From positions 2,852,001 to 2,916,000 of the forward strand of contig OZ244175.1 in the NCBI GenBank assembly GCA_965216535.1: a stretch of DNA of 64,000 nucleotides. The letters are read 5' to 3'. Source of the stretch: Hoeflea_A sp965216535. GTDB lineage: Bacteria > Pseudomonadota > Alphaproteobacteria > Rhizobiales > Rhizobiaceae. Shown piece after piece: positions 44,631 to 54,183 of the stretch. The position numbers and the translations under genes were made by a program. Positions within the stretch are counted from its first letter, which is position 1. Each line of letters begins with the position of its first letter. The notes beneath the pieces were generated by a model. That model worked only from the letters and a program-made list of their open reading frames with translations, had not been told where the DNA came from and did no database searches.

Positions 44631-46466
44631 TCATCGCGATATGTTCTGCGTTGCCTGTTTCAGCCAGTTTCGCTCTGAATCAGTGTCCAGCAAAGGCTCG
44701 AGTTCCGTGCGTACGCGTTCGTGATAGGCATTGAGCCAGTCGAGTTCACGTTGCTCGAGCAGTTCCGGCAGGATCAGCCGGCGATCGATGGGGCAAAGCG
44801 TCAGTGTCTCGAAGCCAAGCATCGGCTTGTCGCCGCCTTCGACCGGTGCGGCCTCGCTGACGATCACCAGATTTTCGATACGGATCCCGAACGCGCCTTC
44901 ACGGTAGTAGCCTGGTTCGTTGGACAGGATCATGCCGGGTTTCAGCTCTTGGGCGCCGCGGCGTGAAATGCTCTGCGGGCCTTCATGCACGGACAGATAG
45001 GAGCCGACTCCGTGGCCGGTGCCATGACCATAATCGGCGCCCGCATTCCAGAGCGCAGCGCGGGCGATCGCGTCGATGTCGGCACCGCGTGTTCCCTCAG
45101 GAAAGCGCTGCAGGGTGAGGGCGATCATGCCGCGCAGAACCAGGGTGAAGAAGCGCTTCTCCTCGTCACCGACCGATCCGACCGGCACCGTGCGGGTGAT
45201 ATCCGTTGTGCCGTCCTGGTACTGACCGCCGGAGTCCACGAGGTAGAGTTCACCGGGAAGAAGCGGGCGACTGGTCTTTTCCGTGACGCGGTAATGGATG
45301 ACAGCACCATGGGCACCGGCGCCGGAGATGGTTTCGAAGGAAATGTCCTTGAGCGGCATCTGCAAACGTTCACCCGCGAGGCGTCGAGCTCTCTCAAGCG
45401 CTTTCACCGCAGCAATTTCGTCAACGGTTCCAGGCTGCTGCCCGTCGAGCCAGGCCAGGAAGGACACCATTGCAGCACCGTCGCGGCGGTGGGCGGAGCG
45501 GCTTCCCTCCAATTCCGCCATGTTCTTTTCGGCCCGGGGCAGTCGCGCCGGGTCAGGTTTTTCAATCAACCGGCCGCCATTTTCGACGATCACGTCGCCG
45601 ATACGTGCCGCAGTCAGCGCTGGGTCGACCTGAATTGCCAGGTCTTCTTTGGACAAGGAAACAATGGCGGCCACCAGGTCGTCCGGATGAGCAATATCAG
45701 CGAGCGGCCCCAGATGTGCGGTTACATCATTGCCGAGCTTGTTTGGATCGATGAAGAGGCGAGGGCGCTCGCCGGGACGGACAATGGCCATGGACAAAGG
45801 ATGTGGCGTATGCGGTACATCACTCCCGCGTATGTTGAACGCCCAGGCGATTGAGGATGGATCGGTCAGGATACATGCGTCGGCGTCGTTGCTCTTCAAC
45901 GCTTTTTCGATGCGTCTGAGCTTCTCAGTTGCTGCCTCACCGGCATAGTGCTCAGGCTGAACGGACACGGATCCGACCGGCTCCGCCGGACGATCGAGCC
46001 AAATCGTATCGACGGGGTTTTCCGGCAAGCGTACGATCGATCCTCCAATAGCCCTTGCAGTCTCTTCGAGACGGCGCATTTCAGCGATGGTGTGGAGCCA
46101 AGGGTCGACACCAATGCGCGTGCCTTTGCTGCCGTTGCTGCGCAGCCAAACGGATGGCGGTGCCTTCACCAGGTCCTCGGGCGTGAAGACGTCGAGATCC
46201 ACCTGCTGTCGCACCTGCGTCGTGTACCGGCCATCGACAAAGACATGGGCGGTCCGTCGCAAGATCAGGGCCATACCCGCCGACCCCGTAAAACCGGTTA
46301 CCCAGGCGAGTCTTGCCTCGCTGGCTGGCACATATTCGCCCTGATAGCGATCTGCACGCGGGACCAGGAACGCGTCGATTTCCAGCGCGTCGAATTGGTC
46401 GCGAAGGCCGGATACCCGCTCCTTGCCGTGGTCGGCCGAGGCGGTGACCTCAAAGCTCTGAAACAT
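44631..46466 (-). CDS. M24 family aminopeptidase (Xaa-Pro aminopeptidase)
   Basis: 611 residues, the long three-domain form. Two creatinase-like N-terminal domains are followed by the pita-bread catalytic domain with metal ligands in VDSGGQYQDGTTDITRT (two Asp), GHGTGHGVGSYLSVHEGP (His), SNEPGYY (Glu) and RIENL (Glu). No signal peptide; cytoplasmic. GGAGGACAT precedes the ATG. It removes N-terminal residues ahead of proline. Its position opposite the ABC operon hints at, but does not prove, a peptide-like substrate. Confidence 0.92.
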   Translation of the reverse strand: MFQSFEVTASADHGKERVSGLRDQFDALEIDAFLVPRADRYQGEYVPASEARLAWVTGFTGSAGMALILRRTAHVFVDGRYTTQVRQQVDLDVFTPEDLVKAPPSVWLRSNGSKGTRIGVDPWLHTIAEMRRLEETARAIGGSIVRLPENPVDTIWLDRPAEPVGSVSVQPEHYAGEAATEKLRRIEKALKSNDADACILTDPSSIAWAFNIRGSDVPHTPHPLSMAIVRPGERPRLFIDPNKLGNDVTAHLGPLADIAHPDDLVAAIVSLSKEDLAIQVDPALTAARIGDVIVENGGRLIEKPDPARLPRAEKNMAELEGSRSAHRRDGAAMVSFLAWLDGQQPGTVDEIAAVKALERARRLAGERLQMPLKDISFETISGAGAHGAVIHYRVTEKTSRPLLPGELYLVDSGGQYQDGTTDITRTVPVGSVGDEEKRFFTLVLRGMIALTLQRFPEGTRGADIDAIARAALWNAGADYGHGTGHGVGSYLSVHEGPQSISRRGAQELKPGMILSNEPGYYREGAFGIRIENLVIVSEAAPVEGGDKPMLGFETLTLCPIDRRLILPELLEQRELDWLNAYHERVRTELEPLLDTDSERNWLKQATQNISR

Positions 46467-46639
46467 CGATGTCCTCCGATTAAGCCGGCGCCTTTGTTAG
46501 CGACTGCAGCAAAGTTCTTCGCATATGCAGCAACTGCAGGTCTCCCATGCAGAAAACCCCCTAACCGGGGTGTCTCGTGGTGGATATATACCTCTCAACA
46601 GACATCGGAAAAACAAATTATCTCAAAAGGAAAGAAGCA

Positions 46640-46813
46640 ATGTCCAAGTCCTTTTTCCGTAACGCGCTCGACCGCATCTCGGCCGCTCGTGAAAAGCAGG
46701 CTCGTCGTTACGTTGGCAGCGCTTTGCTGTCCCTGGACGATGAGACCCTGAAGGCCCTTGGCCACAGCCGCGAAGAGCTGAAGAAGGCAGGAACCGCAAC
46801 GCTGCCGTTCTGA
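46640..46813 (+). CDS. small DUF1127-like protein
   Basis: 57 residues (MSKSFFRNALDRISAAREKQARRYV...) with a strong AAAAGGA ribosome site. The layout, a basic amphipathic helix followed by LSLDDETLKALGHSREEL, matches the small DUF1127-type proteins common in Rhizobiales. Some DUF1127 proteins affect RNA turnover and phosphate or carbon metabolism. It stands alone: divergent from pepP, with a perfect terminator downstream. Confidence 0.75.
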   Translation: MSKSFFRNALDRISAAREKQARRYVGSALLSLDDETLKALGHSREELKKAGTATLPF

Positions 46814-46853
46814 CAGCTTCGCGATCCTGGTCCCGGTAAACGGGCAAGCTGCA

Positions 46854-46877
46854 GGCGGTGCACAAGCACCGCCTTTT
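46854..46877 (+). terminator. rho-independent terminator
   Basis: GGCGGTGC and GCACCGCC (46854-46861, 46866-46873) form a perfect 8-bp stem with a 4-base ACAA loop followed by TTTT. It terminates the small DUF1127-like gene. Confidence 0.85.
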
Positions 46878-46912
46878 GCATTTCCGGGTCGAGTTGTGAC
46901 AGGCGCGGTGTA

Positions 46913-47824
46913 TTAGCGCTCCAGCAGCAGTGTCACCCAACCGTCCCTCCAGAGTGTTCGACGATGGTAAAGACCCTGGTTGGCGTACGCGGCGAGCACA
47001 CGCCATCGCTGTTCTGCGAGGATGCCGGAAAGGATAACCTCGCCGCCGGTGGCCAAATGTCTCGTCAGGGATGGCGCAAGACCCATCAGTGGTCGCGCCA
47101 GGATATTGGCCACGATCAGATCAAACGGTCCTCTGCCGGCAAAGACGGGATCATGAAACCCGGTTGCCGTCCGGACTTCGATCTGGGAAGTGCAACGGTT
47201 TTTTTGAATGTTGTGGCGCGCCACCGCGGCGGCGATCGGGTCGATGTCGGTTGCAACAATGGACGCCACTGTTGATCGGGCGATACCAATAGCCAGCACG
47301 CCGCTGCCGGTTCCCAGGTCGAGCGCATTGCCGATCGGTCGCCGTTTCAGCACCTGTTCGATCATTTCCAGGCAACCGGCGGTGGTCCCGTGATGACCAG
47401 TGCCGAAGGCCTGGCCTGCGTCGATTTCGATCGCCAGATCGCCGGGGCGAACCCGATTCCGGTCATGCGAGCCGTGGACGAGGAACCGGCCCGCGCGGAC
47501 CGGCTGCAGATCCTCCAGAACATGGCTGACCCAATCAATATCGGGCAGATCCTCGATACGCACGCCGAGATCGGGGAACATCGGCGTCAGGCAGTCCGAC
47601 ATCGCCTGCCAGACATCTGCCTTCTCGGACTGGGGTGCATAAAGCGATGCTTCCCAGACATTCTGGTCTTCATCGATTTCAAAGGTCGAAACCGGGTAGC
47701 CTTCTTCCTCGAAACGATCGCTCAACAGCGCAAACACGGTTTTGATGTCGTCTTCGCCGGATCTCACATAAAGACGAATCTGTTGCACTTCGCTGCTCCG
47801 GCCGGCCCATTGTTCGGGCGGCAT
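46913..47824 (-). CDS. prmA: ribosomal protein L11 methyltransferase PrmA
   Basis: About 303 residues from the ATG at 47824; a GTG three codons upstream (47833) is an alternative. Class I SAM methyltransferase: motif I LDLGTGSGVLAIG, DIDP acidic loop, and the NILARPL motif characteristic of PrmA, with AGQAFGTGHHGTT ahead. It trimethylates ribosomal protein uL11. It shares its strand with the Sco, 52-aa and ggt genes. Confidence 0.94.
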   Translation of the reverse strand: MPPEQWAGRSSEVQQIRLYVRSGEDDIKTVFALLSDRFEEEGYPVSTFEIDEDQNVWEASLYAPQSEKADVWQAMSDCLTPMFPDLGVRIEDLPDIDWVSHVLEDLQPVRAGRFLVHGSHDRNRVRPGDLAIEIDAGQAFGTGHHGTTAGCLEMIEQVLKRRPIGNALDLGTGSGVLAIGIARSTVASIVATDIDPIAAAVARHNIQKNRCTSQIEVRTATGFHDPVFAGRGPFDLIVANILARPLMGLAPSLTRHLATGGEVILSGILAEQRWRVLAAYANQGLYHRRTLWRDGWVTLLLER

Positions 47825-47866
47825 ACTATGCACTCGGCTGCCCCGGGCAAAGGCCGGGTTGGACGA

Positions 47867-48454
47867 CTAGAGCAGATTTTGCAGCTTTTTCACCGCGACG
47901 TCGCCGTCTTCACCATAGGAAATGGTGCCGTGGAACTTGCCGCCTTTGTTGAGCAGGAACACTGAAGCGGTGTGATCCATGACGTAATCTTCATCCGATT
48001 CGGTCGAAGGAACTTTCTTGAAGTAGACGTTGAAACCCTTGGCCATCGCCCGAACCTTTTCCGGTTCGCCCGAGATGCCGACAACGCGGTCAGAGACGTT
48101 GGTAACATACCGTTCCAGGATATCGTGGGTGTCGCGTTCTGGATCCACAGTGACGAAAAAGGCTTGCAGATGGGTGCCGTCCGGATCGACCTTGTCGAGC
48201 CACGCATCCATCTCGAACAAAGTGGTCGGGCAGACTTCCGGGCAGTGGGTGAAGCCGAAGAAAACCGCAGTGGGTTTTTCCTGAAACGCCTTCTCGGTGA
48301 TGGCTTCGCCGTTGTGATCGACCAGGTTGAAAGCCACGCCATAGGGCTTGTCGCCGCCGACGGCGCCGCCTCCCGCAAAGAAGAAGGCGAATCCCGTCAG
48401 GCCCGCGGCAGAAACAATGATCAGCGCAATCAATACAGTTCGAAATGCGGTCAT
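47867..48454 (-). CDS. Sco1/SenC/PrrC-type copper chaperone
   Basis: 195 residues. An N-terminal membrane helix (about 8-27) anchors a thioredoxin-fold domain facing the periplasm. The copper site CPEVCP (Cys71, Cys75) and the distal His161 (MDHTAS) are both present, as required for Cu(I) delivery to the CuA centre of cytochrome oxidase. AGG precedes the ATG. No oxidase genes are in the window. Confidence 0.93.
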   Translation of the reverse strand: MTAFRTVLIALIIVSAAGLTGFAFFFAGGGAVGGDKPYGVAFNLVDHNGEAITEKAFQEKPTAVFFGFTHCPEVCPTTLFEMDAWLDKVDPDGTHLQAFFVTVDPERDTHDILERYVTNVSDRVVGISGEPEKVRAMAKGFNVYFKKVPSTESDEDYVMDHTASVFLLNKGGKFHGTISYGEDGDVAVKKLQNLL

Positions 48455-48570
48455 AGGAACCTCTTAGACGGGTCGGCAACCCTGCCGGCCCGTGCAATCA
48501 AACGTTTTGACCAATCCTATTGCCGGATGGGAATTCAGTCACCCGGCCAATTTGCCACATCGGCGTCAGT

Positions 48571-48729
48571 TCAGAAGCACCAGGCCAGACCCGATGTGGC
48601 GTGCGACAGGAAGATCTCGGCTCCGTGGTGGAGCCAGCCGGCAAAGGTTACGCCCGTGATGACGGCCGCAACCGACACCGCGATTCCTGCGGCGATATAA
48701 CGACTTACCGGGGCTTCGATCCTGTCCAT
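48571..48729 (-). CDS. 52-aa single-pass membrane protein
   Basis: A short minus-strand frame: ATG at 48729, TGA at 48571-48573. The product (MDRIEAPVSRYIAAGIAVSV...) has one membrane helix at about residues 11-31 and ends GLAWCF. It lies between ggt and the Sco gene on the same strand, filling most of an otherwise empty 329-bp gap. The composition and topology look real; the function is unknown. Confidence 0.6.
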   Translation of the reverse strand: MDRIEAPVSRYIAAGIAVSVAAVITGVTFAGWLHHGAEIFLSHATSGLAWCF

Positions 48730-48783
48730 GGCCACAATATAGGGCCGCCTGATGGAAGGTCCAAACGGTTTTCGCTCGCTGGC

Positions 48784-50559
48784 TTACTGGCCTTGCACCG
48801 TTCCTTCCCTGCGCGGATCTGCCGCTCCGGTCAGCTTACCGTCTTCGATGACAATCCCGTGAAGACCAGAGGTGAGATTGCGCGCATTGACCTTGAAGCC
48901 CATCTGCTCCAACGGCGCCTGGAGAGTTTCCGCGCTGGATCCCTGCTCGACGTCATAGGTGCCGAAGCGGTTAACCAGATGCGGCAGGTTGACGGCGGAC
49001 TGGATATCCAGACCCCAATCGATCTTCGCGATAATGGTCTTGGCGACATAACCGATGATGCGGCTGCCGCCCGGTGAGCCGATGGCGGCAACCGGTTTGC
49101 CATCTTTCATGATGATGGTCGGCGACATGGACGAACGCGGCCGTTTGCCCGGCTCGACGCGGTTGGCGATCGGAACACCTCCACGCTGGGTGCGGAAGGA
49201 GAAGTCGGTGAGCTCGTTGTTGAGCAGGAACCCTTGCGTCATCAGACGCGATCCAAATCCGTTCTCGATGGTCGTCGTCATCGATACGACATTGCCGAAG
49301 GAATCCACGATGGAAAAATGGCTTGTCGAGGGCAGCTCGATGCTTTCGTCGTCAGCCAGCAGCATAGCGTGATCCCATGGCGGCTCGCCTGGCTTGACCT
49401 CTTCCTTGGTGAGCGCTTTGCCGGTATCGAGCAGTTTCGCTCGATCGTCCAGATAGGCGCGATCAAGCAGGCCCTTTGTGGGCATGGGCACGAAATCGCT
49501 GTCTGCCATATAGCGACCGCGGTCGGCGAAGGCGAGGCGGGACGCATCTCCGATAAGGCGCCAGCTTTCGGGATCATTCGGTCCGAGCGTTGCCAGATCG
49601 TAAGGCTCAAGCAGCCCGAGAATCTGACCGACCGTCAGAGCGCCGGAGGAGGGTGGGCCCATGCCGCAGATGTCGTAGCCGCGATAGGGGGCACAGACGG
49701 GTGGACGCTCCTTGATCTGATAATTGGCGAGGTCGGCCGGCTGAAGGACACCCGGGTTGTCGTTGTTGATAACGGTCTCGACGATGCCCATCGCCACCGG
49801 TCCCTTGTAGAAGGCGTCGGCACCGCCGTCAGCGATCTTGCGCAGGGTTTCTGCGTAGGCCGGGTTCTTCAGCTGATGCCCGACCTCATGCGGAGTGCCG
49901 TCTACCTTCAAAAAGTACTTTTTGGTTTCCGGATGCACACTTAACCGTTCGGCGTCCGCGGCCGTCGACTGGCTGAGGCGGGGGCTGACCTCGAAACCGA
50001 GATCGGCGAGCGTGATCGCCGGCTGGACAAGCCCGGACCAGGGCAGCTTCCCGTGAAGCTTGTGTGTTTCGTAAAGCAGCTTGAGGGTTCCCGGCGTGCC
50101 GACCGATCGGCCTCCGACCACGGCATCGAAGAACTTCATAGGCTCGCCGTCATCCTTGAGGAACAGCAGCGGCGTTGCAGCCATGGGCGCGGTCTCACGT
50201 CCATCATAGGTGGTGAGTCGGTCTCCTGCGGCATCCCAGTAGACGAGGAATGCACCGCCCCCGATCCCGGAAGATTGCGGCTCAACCAGGCCCAGCACCA
50301 GTTGGACAGCGACCATGGCATCGATGGCGTTGCCGCCAGCGGCCAGGACGTCATGCCCAGCCTTGACGGCCTGCGGATGCGCTGCCGCGACCATGAACTT
50401 TTCTGTGCTGACCGCCTCGCGATCGGAAATGCCGCTGGCGATTTCCGGCGCGATTGCGTCGGCCGCCTGTTGCGCTTGAAGGGAAGCCGTCGGACCGAGG
50501 ATCAGTGCGAGGGTGGTTAGGGCGACGCCGGTTGTTCTGGCGAGTTTCGTGAAGGGCAT
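48784..50559 (-). CDS. ggt: gamma-glutamyltransferase (Ntn hydrolase)
   Basis: 591 residues from the ATG at 50559 (AGGAG ribosome site); the upstream open frame is not conserved. A Sec signal peptide (about 1-30, ending SLQAQQ) sends it to the periplasm. The precursor self-cleaves before the nucleophile Thr412 (STSHFSIVD), giving large and small subunits. GSPGGSRI, the gamma-glutamyl binding loop, follows. It hydrolyses or transfers the gamma-glutamyl group of glutathione and related amides. Divergent from creA. Confidence 0.95.
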   Translation of the reverse strand: MPFTKLARTTGVALTTLALILGPTASLQAQQAADAIAPEIASGISDREAVSTEKFMVAAAHPQAVKAGHDVLAAGGNAIDAMVAVQLVLGLVEPQSSGIGGGAFLVYWDAAGDRLTTYDGRETAPMAATPLLFLKDDGEPMKFFDAVVGGRSVGTPGTLKLLYETHKLHGKLPWSGLVQPAITLADLGFEVSPRLSQSTAADAERLSVHPETKKYFLKVDGTPHEVGHQLKNPAYAETLRKIADGGADAFYKGPVAMGIVETVINNDNPGVLQPADLANYQIKERPPVCAPYRGYDICGMGPPSSGALTVGQILGLLEPYDLATLGPNDPESWRLIGDASRLAFADRGRYMADSDFVPMPTKGLLDRAYLDDRAKLLDTGKALTKEEVKPGEPPWDHAMLLADDESIELPSTSHFSIVDSFGNVVSMTTTIENGFGSRLMTQGFLLNNELTDFSFRTQRGGVPIANRVEPGKRPRSSMSPTIIMKDGKPVAAIGSPGGSRIIGYVAKTIIAKIDWGLDIQSAVNLPHLVNRFGTYDVEQGSSAETLQAPLEQMGFKVNARNLTSGLHGIVIEDGKLTGAADPRREGTVQGQ

Positions 50560-50769
50560 GAGGGCTCCTTTGCCGATGAAAAGCCTGGTTCGGAAAGATC
50601 TCCGAACGCTCAGAATAATAAGCATTTTGCACTTTGGTCCAGTCGTCATTGCAATCCATGCGTTCACTTCTCAATACAGTAAACGCTCCGTCGACAAGCT
50701 TCTTTCCGGACCTGAAAATGAGGTTGCGCTGTTCCTATATGAAAGCCACACCGGACATAGGAGACAGGC

Positions 50770-51264
50770 ATGAAAAAACTGGCGGCAGCCCTGACCACGA
50801 TCACCGCAGTGACTGCCATGGCGCTGTCGGTTGCCCGCGCCGAACAGGTCGGCGAAGTGGGTGTCGACTGGCTTGGCAACGACATCATCATCGAAGCGGT
50901 TCACGATCCGGAGGTCGAGGGCGTCACCTGCCATGTCGCCTATTTCGAGCGCGGTCTGGTGGATCGGCTGCAGAAGGGCAACTGGTTCGAGGACCCGTCC
51001 AATTCGTCGATTGCCTGTCGGCAGACCGGGCCGGTTGTCGTCGGTGATATCGATCTTGATGAAGGCGGCGAGGAGATCTTCAAGCAGCGCCGGTCGATCA
51101 TCTGGAAGAAGCTGGTCATCAAGCGGGTCTACGACAAGACCAACGATACGTTGATCTATCTCGCCCATTCGAGGCAAGTGCAGGATGGCTCGGCCAAGAT
51201 GTCACTGTCGACGGTTCCCCTGTTCGGACAGCAAGTTACCTGGACGAACGGTAAGCCGGAATGA
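50770..51264 (+). CDS. creA: CreA family protein
   Basis: 164 residues with a Sec signal peptide (about 1-24, ending VARAEQ). The mature part (VGVDWLGNDIIIEAVHDPEVEGVTCH) matches the CreA family, small periplasmic proteins without assigned activity. Two Cys (VTCH, IACR) may form a disulfide. The stop overlaps the next gene by 4 bp (ATGA). Confidence 0.9.
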   Translation: MKKLAAALTTITAVTAMALSVARAEQVGEVGVDWLGNDIIIEAVHDPEVEGVTCHVAYFERGLVDRLQKGNWFEDPSNSSIACRQTGPVVVGDIDLDEGGEEIFKQRRSIIWKKLVIKRVYDKTNDTLIYLAHSRQVQDGSAKMSLSTVPLFGQQVTWTNGKPE

Positions 51265-51722
51265 CCGAAGACCTGCGCGTTCGCACGGTCGAGCCGTCAG
51301 ACTTTGACGCTTGGCTGCCCCTGTGGGAGGGCTACAACGCGTTCTATGGGCGCAGCGGGGAAACTGCTCTGCCAGCAGCCGTGACACAATCAACCTGGAG
51401 CCGGTTCTTTGATGAAGCGGAGCCCGTCCACGGTCTGGTGGCAGTCGCTACCGGCCGTCTGGTCGGGCTGGCTCACTATCTCTTTCACCGCAACACGATC
51501 AGGATTGAGCCGACCTGCTATCTGCAGGATCTCTATGCCGATCCCGACTTCAGAGGGGGCGGCGTGGGAAGGGCATTGATGGAAACGTTCTTCGGCAGGG
51601 TGCACGAGGCAGGCTGCCGAGATGTCTATTGGCACACCCATATATCGAACCAGACTGCCATGCGGCTTTACGACAAAATGGCCGAAAATACCGAATTCGT
51701 CGTCTACCGTAAGTCGCTTTGA
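51261..51722 (+). CDS. GNAT family N-acetyltransferase
   Basis: 153 residues, single GNAT domain. The acetyl-CoA binding loop is FRGGGVGRALME and the C-terminal strand-helix contains SNQTAMRLYDKM, typical of the family. Translationally coupled to creA by overlap. The substrate is unknown. Confidence 0.88.
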   Translation: MTEDLRVRTVEPSDFDAWLPLWEGYNAFYGRSGETALPAAVTQSTWSRFFDEAEPVHGLVAVATGRLVGLAHYLFHRNTIRIEPTCYLQDLYADPDFRGGGVGRALMETFFGRVHEAGCRDVYWHTHISNQTAMRLYDKMAENTEFVVYRKSL

Positions 51723-51738
51723 AGCGTCCCTGCTCCTA

Positions 51739-51772
51739 CAAAAAAGGGGCGCGCGGCAGGCCGCACGCCCCT
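51739..51772 (-). terminator. terminator of the nucleotidase gene
   Basis: Stem arms 51745-51757 and 51760-51772 pair over 13 positions with one mismatch. On the minus strand the hairpin is followed by six T (A-run 51740-51745), so it terminates the minus-strand gene. It may also slow + strand transcription from the GNAT gene. Confidence 0.8.
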
Positions 51773-51794
51773 CTGAAGCAGTCAGGTAAATCCG

Positions 51795-53774
51795 CTACAT
51801 GGTGATGCGGTACTTGGCAAAGCCCTCGGCACCATCGCCGGCGGATTCAATCTGAACACCCTTGACGTCCTTCATGAATTCCTTGGCCTTCGGACCGGTT
51901 TCGAAGATCGCCGTGGCGCCATCAACCGGCTTGAAGGTCCAGTTGGCATCCGCCGACGGGTTGATGGTGCCCTTGTCGACGATGTAACGCACGATCACAT
52001 CGCGGTTGGTGTCAGGCCCAACGAAAACCACGACCTCGTCGTTGATGCCCGGGAAATTACCGCCGCCGCCAGCGCGATAGTTGTTGGTTGCGACGATGAA
52101 TTTCTGATTCGGATCAATCGGTTCACCGTTGTACTTCAAGTCGACAATCCGATTGGCGTTGGCATCGAGCAGATTGCCCTTCGGATCATACTTCGACGGC
52201 TGGGTCAGATCGATCTGGTAAGTCACGCCGTCGATGATGTCGAAGTTGTAGGACGGGAACTCGTTGTTGATCAGCGGCTGATCTGCCTTGCCGGCTTCGA
52301 TCTGGTTGAAGATACCGGCCGAACGTTCCAGCCAATCCTTGACCTGGGCGCCGGTGATCGCCACGGCGCGCACGGTGTTCGGATAGAGATAGAGGTCGGA
52401 AACGTTCTTGATGGCCACGTCGCCCGGCGCGACATCGGTGTAATACTCCGGACCGCCGCGGCCACCGGCCTTGAACGGAGCCGCTGCTGAAAGGATCGGC
52501 AGGCCTTCCCACTCGGTGCCATTCATCATCTGGTCGATGTACCAGATCTGAGCCTGGCTCACGATCTGCACGGACGGGTCGTCAGCGACCAGCGAGAAGT
52601 AGGAGTGCAGGGGAGCCGCCGTCTTGCCGACCGCGCGGCGCACATAGGCGAGCGTTTCGTCATGTTCCTTGGCAACCGAATCGAGGACGCTCTGCTGGCT
52701 CTCCACCAACGGCACACGCTTGCGGCCATCGCGCTTGTAGATCGATGGTGCCGAGGTTTCGAAGCCGGTTACCTTCCAGCTGTTGCCATCGCGCTCCAGC
52801 ATCAGGTCGATGATGCCGAGGTGCGAACCCCAGAAACCGCCCATGGCGGCGGGCTTGCCGAACAGCGTACCCTTTTCGGCATCGATGCCGGGCATATCGG
52901 CATATTTCGGGCCTGGAAAGACCAGGTGGTGATGGCCGGTCATCAGTGCGTCGATGCCGTCGATCGCTGCAAGATGGAGGGAGGCATTTTCCATGCCGTC
53001 GCTGCGGTCGTTGGGGTCAATACCGGAATGCGACAGCGCGATGATGATGTCGGCACCGGCTTCCTTCATTTCCGGAACCCAGGCTTCGGCCGACTGAACG
53101 ATGTCGCGGGCATTGGCTTTGCCGACCAGGTGACGCTGATCCCAGTTCATGATCTGCGGTGGTACGAAGCCGATCAAGCCGACCCGGATGGGATGCTCGT
53201 TGCCGTCGCCATCCTTGATCTTCTTGTCGAGGATCACATAGGGCTTCAGGAACAACTCGTCGTCACGGGGATTGGAGGCCACCATGCCTTTGGTCACGTT
53301 GGCTGAAACGACCGGGAATTTTGCCCCGGCGAGTGCCTTGAACAGGAAGTCTAGGCCGTAGTTGAATTCGTGGTTGCCGAGCGTTGAGGCGTCGAAATCC
53401 AGGGTGTTCATCGCCTGGATGATCGGGTGCATGTCGCCTTCCTTCATGCCGCGCTCATAGGCGATGTAGTCGCCCATCGGGTTGCCCTGCAGGAAGTCGC
53501 CATTGTCGACCAGCATGGAGTTGGTCGCCTCGTTGCGAATGTCGTTGATGATCGAAGCGGTGCGCGCCAGTCCGACGGTATCGGATGGGCGGTCGCCGTA
53601 GTAGTCGTAGGGGAAGACGTGGACGTGAAGGTCGGTTGTCTCCATCAGCCGCAGATGCGCCTGGTTGCCCATGGCGAAGGCGGAAAACGGATGGAGGAGC
53701 GCCATGGATCCGACGGCGGCGGTACCTGCGAGAAAACGGCGGCGGTCCAGCAGAAAGTTCGAGTTTTGTGTCAT
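51795..53774 (-). CDS. cpdB: 2',3'-cyclic-nucleotide 2'-phosphodiesterase / 3'-nucleotidase
   Basis: 659 residues. Tat signal (DRRRFLAGTAAVGS). The metallophosphatase domain is N-terminal, with metal ligands in TTDLHVHVF, VDNGDF, GNHEFNYG, HSGID and GHHH. The C-terminal 5'-nucleotidase domain contains a substrate-binding segment (NNYRAGGGGNF). It releases phosphate and nucleosides from cyclic and 3'-nucleotides in the periplasm. Tat rather than Sec export is a deviation from enterobacterial CpdB. GAGGAG ribosome site. Confidence 0.93.
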   Translation of the reverse strand: MTQNSNFLLDRRRFLAGTAAVGSMALLHPFSAFAMGNQAHLRLMETTDLHVHVFPYDYYGDRPSDTVGLARTASIINDIRNEATNSMLVDNGDFLQGNPMGDYIAYERGMKEGDMHPIIQAMNTLDFDASTLGNHEFNYGLDFLFKALAGAKFPVVSANVTKGMVASNPRDDELFLKPYVILDKKIKDGDGNEHPIRVGLIGFVPPQIMNWDQRHLVGKANARDIVQSAEAWVPEMKEAGADIIIALSHSGIDPNDRSDGMENASLHLAAIDGIDALMTGHHHLVFPGPKYADMPGIDAEKGTLFGKPAAMGGFWGSHLGIIDLMLERDGNSWKVTGFETSAPSIYKRDGRKRVPLVESQQSVLDSVAKEHDETLAYVRRAVGKTAAPLHSYFSLVADDPSVQIVSQAQIWYIDQMMNGTEWEGLPILSAAAPFKAGGRGGPEYYTDVAPGDVAIKNVSDLYLYPNTVRAVAITGAQVKDWLERSAGIFNQIEAGKADQPLINNEFPSYNFDIIDGVTYQIDLTQPSKYDPKGNLLDANANRIVDLKYNGEPIDPNQKFIVATNNYRAGGGGNFPGINDEVVVFVGPDTNRDVIVRYIVDKGTINPSADANWTFKPVDGATAIFETGPKAKEFMKDVKGVQIESAGDGAEGFAKYRITM

Positions 53775-54183
53775 GTATCCAGCTCCTCATCATTGTGGTT
53801 ATTGTCATTGAGTTCCGCTGCCGTCAGGCGCGCCACGCACAGCGGAAACACCCAGTGTAATCCGCGCGCGAATATGCGTCCAGATTGCTGCAGAATTGTT
53901 ACAGAGGTTGCGGATTGTCCCCATGAATCCGAGCCGGATTGCAATCGGGCAGCTCGTGCTACGGCGCAGCTGCCTGCAAATCCGTGCGGCAGAACCTCTG
54001 TCGGGGATGGTCTGAGTGCTCCCAATGGCCGGCTCCGTTCGTTCTCGATGCAAGGATTTGCCGCACGGGCACTGGGCAGGTGTAAATCCTATTCAAGGAT
54101 TGCTTCACTGGGCCTGAATGAGAGCCGCGTATGGAGACCTGGTGACACGAGATTTGACTAAGCCCACGACGCTGAAGACGGAT
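53775..54183. other. 409-bp intergenic region upstream of cpdB
   Basis: No convincing gene. Short frames on both strands lack ribosome sites and family motifs. It should hold the cpdB promoter. A clear Pho box was looked for but not found. Confidence 0.55.

Noticed and set aside
53775..54183. Possible Pho box or small gene upstream of cpdB
   Set aside because: No two properly spaced CTGTCAT-like repeats were found, and the short frames have no supporting signals.
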